DNA from: Flavobacterium sp. | Lineage (GTDB): Bacteria > Bacteroidota > Bacteroidia > Flavobacteriales > Flavobacteriaceae | Assembly: GCF_013822155.1 (NCBI RefSeq) | Contig: NZ_PNJW01000005.1 | Span: forward strand, 1 to 64,000 | DNA: 64,000 nucleotides | Direction: 5' to 3' | Shown here: positions 61,366 to 64,000 of the stretch, piece by piece | Position numbering within the stretch: the first letter of the stretch is position 1 | Layout: the number at the start of each line of letters is the position of its first letter | Program-made: the position numbers and the translations under genes | The notes under the pieces: generated by a model | Told to the model about the DNA's origin: nothing | Databases searched by the model: none | What the model saw: the letters and a program-made list of their open reading frames with translations, nothing else

Positions 61366-63228
61366 ATGAAAAAAATTTCATTACTCTTGTTTTGTCTCGC
61401 ATTTTCATTTTTAACCGCTCAAGTCAATCGAATTGAACCACCCAATTGGTGGGTAGGATTTAAAAATGAGAACCTGCAATTGTTAGTGCATCATCCCAAT
61501 ATTGGAACTACTATTCCAAAAATTTCATATCCGGGTGTATCAATTATCAAAGTTAATCAAGCTAAAAGTCCAAATTATCTGTTTATTGATATCACAATTG
61601 ACAAATCCGCTAAACCAGGTACATTCAATATTGTTTTTGAACCTGAAAAGGGTAAAAAAATAATCCAATCCTATGAGTTAAAAGCAAAATCAAAACCATC
61701 TGAAGACTTTATTGGTTTTAACAGTTCTGATGTTATTTACCTCATCACGCCTGATCGTTTTGCCAATGGAAATGATGCCAATGATGTGGTGAAAACCATG
61801 AAAGAAACAACACTTGACAGAACACAAAACTACAAACGACATGGTGGCGATTTACAAGGCATCACCAATCATGTTGATTACATCAAAAATTTAGGTTTTA
61901 CGGCTGTTTGGCCTACTCCGGTTTTAACCAACGACATGAAGGGTGGCTCCTATCACGGTTATGCTATGACCGATTTTTATCAAGTAGATCCCCGATTTGG
62001 AACATTGAATGATTATAAAAATCTAGCTGATAAACTAAATCAAAACGGCATGAAACTCATCATGGACCAAGTCGCTAATCATTGCGGAAGCGAACATTGG
62101 TGGATGAAAGATTTGCCTTTTGGTGATTGGGTAAATTACCAAGAATTATTTGAAAAAGAAAAAAAATTCATCACTTCCAATCACAGAAGAACCACAAATC
62201 AAGATTTATACGCTTCCGAAAAAGACAAAAAGGAAATGACTGATGGTTGGTTTGTCTCTTCCATGCCCGATTTGAATCAACGTAATCCGTTTTTAGCAAA
62301 ATATATCATTCAAAACAGCATTTGGTGGATTGAAACATTACATTTAGGCGGTATTCGTCAAGATACCTATCCTTATTCTGACAAGGCTTTTATGGCTAAT
62401 TGGACAGGAGAAATTATGGCTGAATACCCTAATTTCAATATTGTGGGAGAAGAATGGACTTCAAATCCTTTGTTAATTGGTTATTGGCAAAGAGGTGCAA
62501 ATAACAAAGATGGTTATCAATCCAATTTGCGTTCGACGATGGATTTTGCCATGCAAACCATCATTCCGCAAGCCATTAAAGAACCTGAAAGTTGGGATAA
62601 AGGATTAGCTAAAATTTACGAAGGATTAGCTAACGATTTTCATTATGCTTCGCCAAAGGACTTGATGATTTTTCCGGACAATCACGATATGGATCGAATT
62701 TTTACCCAATTAAATGAAAACATTGAGAATACCAAAATGGCTTTGGCAACTTATTTGGTTTTGCCAAGAATTCCACAGATGTATTACGGAACGGAAATAC
62801 TCATGCAAAATACGGCTAAACCGGGTGACCACGGATTAATCAGAACCGATTTCCCGGGAGGTTGGAAAGGCGATAAAGTAAATGCTTTTACAGGCGAAGG
62901 ACTTTCTGTCGAGCAAAAAGACATGCAAAATTATTTGACTAAAATTTTGAATTACCGTAAAAGCAGCAAAGCCATTCACGAAGGAAAAACCACGCATTTT
63001 GCACCCAATAAAGGAGTTTATACCTTATTCAGAATGTTGAATGATGAAACTGTTGTTTACATTCTAAACAAAAATGATTCTGTAACAATTGACCTTTCCA
63101 CTTTTTCTGAAATAGGTTTAGAAGGCAAAAAAGTGAAAAACATCGTAACAGGAGAGGAATTTATTTGGAATAAAGAATTGATTTTAAACAAAAAAGGAGC
63201 ATATCTTTTTACCACAAAATTGAATTAA
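61366..63228 (+). CDS. GH13 neopullulanase/cyclomaltodextrinase-like enzyme (SusA type)
   Basis: 620 residues from ATG 61366; the open frame extends to 61327, but that part lies in the palindrome and precedes the signal (ISLLLFCLAFSFLTAQ). An N-terminal cyclomaltodextrinase-type beta domain (about 20-125, RIEPPNWWVGFKN) is followed by the GH13 barrel with GIRQDTYPYS (nucleophile near 333), VGEEW (acid Glu near 362) and PDNHDMDR (near 440). It would cut imported maltooligosaccharides in the periplasm. No T9SS domain is present, unlike the minus-arm amylase. Confidence 0.92.
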   Translation: MKKISLLLFCLAFSFLTAQVNRIEPPNWWVGFKNENLQLLVHHPNIGTTIPKISYPGVSIIKVNQAKSPNYLFIDITIDKSAKPGTFNIVFEPEKGKKIIQSYELKAKSKPSEDFIGFNSSDVIYLITPDRFANGNDANDVVKTMKETTLDRTQNYKRHGGDLQGITNHVDYIKNLGFTAVWPTPVLTNDMKGGSYHGYAMTDFYQVDPRFGTLNDYKNLADKLNQNGMKLIMDQVANHCGSEHWWMKDLPFGDWVNYQELFEKEKKFITSNHRRTTNQDLYASEKDKKEMTDGWFVSSMPDLNQRNPFLAKYIIQNSIWWIETLHLGGIRQDTYPYSDKAFMANWTGEIMAEYPNFNIVGEEWTSNPLLIGYWQRGANNKDGYQSNLRSTMDFAMQTIIPQAIKEPESWDKGLAKIYEGLANDFHYASPKDLMIFPDNHDMDRIFTQLNENIENTKMALATYLVLPRIPQMYYGTEILMQNTAKPGDHGLIRTDFPGGWKGDKVNAFTGEGLSVEQKDMQNYLTKILNYRKSSKAIHEGKTTHFAPNKGVYTLFRMLNDETVVYILNKNDSVTIDLSTFSEIGLEGKKVKNIVTGEEFIWNKELILNKKGAYLFTTKLN

Positions 63229-63231
63229 CGA

Positions 63232-64000
63232 ATGAAAAAACTCTTTTTACTATTATTAATTTCCTCTTTTGGATTTGCACAAAATGTTAATCGGAAATAC
63301 ATCTCTCATCAGTTGAATGAAAACGTTTTGGAAATAAAAACTTCCGATGGAATGTATTTGATTCAATCCTATACTGATCAAATTATAGAAACTTCCTTTG
63401 TTCCAAACGGAGAAAAATTCAACACAAATTCGCATGCGGTTGTTTTAAAACCCAATCGAAATTCAATACAACTCAAAGAATCAGCAGATTTTTTAGAAAT
63501 TAAAACAAAAACTTTAGAAATTCAAATTGCAAAATCACCTTTTCAAATTTCTTATTATAAAAAAGGCGAATTGTTACTTTCTGAAAAAGCAGGTTATTTG
63601 AAACGCAAACACGAACCGTTAGAACGAGTCAAAGGAAATATCGTTTATGATTCCACCGAAGTGATTCAATTTAACCTCAATGCAACCGAAAAATTGTATG
63701 GTGGTGGAGCAAGAGTTTTAGGCATGGACCGACGTGGTAACCGATTAGCTCTTTACAACAGAGCTGATTATGGTTACGAAACCCGTTCGGAATTGATGAA
63801 TTTCACTCTTCCAATCGTCCTTTCTTCCCAAAAATACATGGTTCATTTTGACAATGCTCCGATTGGTTATTTGGATTTAGACAGTAAAAAAGAGAATATT
63901 TTAGAATACGAAACTATTTCCGGTCGTAAAACCTATCAAGTGATTGTGGGTGATTCGTGGGAAGATTTAGTTTCTAATTATACTTCATTAACCGGTAAGC
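63232..64000 (+). CDS. GH31 alpha-glucosidase, N-terminal part (cut by window edge)
   Basis: 256 codons from ATG 63232, 3 bases after the GH13 stop. Signal peptide (KKLFLLLLISSFGFAQ), then the GH31 N-terminal galactose-mutarotase-like beta-sandwich with the conserved LYGGGARVLGMDRRGNRL and YNRADYGYETRS. The catalytic barrel lies beyond the window. It would release glucose from the non-reducing ends of maltooligosaccharides in the periplasm, completing the maltose/starch locus. Confidence 0.85.
   Translation, partial: MKKLFLLLLISSFGFAQNVNRKYISHQLNENVLEIKTSDGMYLIQSYTDQIIETSFVPNGEKFNTNSHAVVLKPNRNSIQLKESADFLEIKTKTLEIQIAKSPFQISYYKKGELLLSEKAGYLKRKHEPLERVKGNIVYDSTEVIQFNLNATEKLYGGGARVLGMDRRGNRLALYNRADYGYETRSELMNFTLPIVLSSQKYMVHFDNAPIGYLDLDSKKENILEYETISGRKTYQVIVGDSWEDLVSNYTSLTGK

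Overview
The window looks like a chromosomal segment of a Flavobacterium-like member of the Flavobacteriaceae (Bacteroidota). The evidence is its low GC content, type IX secretion C-terminal sorting domains on two secreted proteins, a SusC/SusD/SusE starch locus, a class II HMG-CoA reductase, a tRNA gene without an encoded CCA, and many promoters of the Bacteroidota form TTTG-N17-21-TAnnTTTG. These promoter elements also correct several gene starts, for example purH.

Layout. 1-5280: a decayed, repeat-rich stretch with two intact genes, a small lipoprotein and a 1111-residue T9SS-secreted beta-propeller protein with a PA domain. The spacers around them hold short coding fragments and repeats that look like gene debris. 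5280-9049: a small membrane protein, a MacB-type ABC permease and purH. 9106-14623: the rod-shape/elongasome operon mreB-mreC-mreD-mrdA-rodA. 14632-18846 (minus): a secreted DNA/RNA endonuclease, an OppC-type permease and the tail-specific protease Ctp. 19086-24023: surE, a small membrane protein, lpxB, an NlpC/P60 lipoprotein and a comEC homologue whose C-terminal domain has no metallo-beta-lactamase motif. 24025-32125 (minus): two thioredoxin-like proteins, three tandem POT peptide transporters and a DPP-IV-type peptidase, which together make a peptide-scavenging locus. 32254-35593: a RelE/ParE-type toxin-antitoxin pair, HMG-CoA reductase, an orphan NTF2-fold immunity-like gene and a GHMP kinase of the mevalonate pathway. 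35686-43399 (minus): a PpiD/SurA-like foldase, then a hemolysin/CorC protein, a small membrane protein, LptC, a TPR protein, an outer-membrane barrel and CoaX. 43500-43991: tRNA-Phe and a GIY-YIG nuclease gene enclosed between two copies of the 3' half of that tRNA plus its terminator. 43990-46785 (minus): an AsmA-like protein.

46893-64000 is a starch/maltose utilisation locus. The minus arm encodes SusC, SusD, SusE and a T9SS-exported GH13 amylase. The plus arm encodes a LacI regulator, then an MFS (SLC45-like) transporter, beta-phosphoglucomutase, GH65 maltose phosphorylase, a GH13 neopullulanase-like enzyme and a GH31 alpha-glucosidase cut by the window edge. Starch would be cut at the surface, bound and imported by SusCDE, degraded in the periplasm, and the maltose phosphorolysed in the cytoplasm to glucose and glucose-6-phosphate. 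A perfect LacI-type palindrome lies between the two arms, and a 19-bp element is repeated upstream of the transporter operon.

Most of the window is conserved core genome. The best candidate for an undescribed mobile unit is the gene-only GIY-YIG insert at tRNA-Phe. Its direct repeats begin in the anticodon loop and include the downstream terminator, and the second copy is interrupted by a 16-bp palindrome that recurs near position 1006. No CRISPR array, rRNA, prophage or recognisable transposase was seen.
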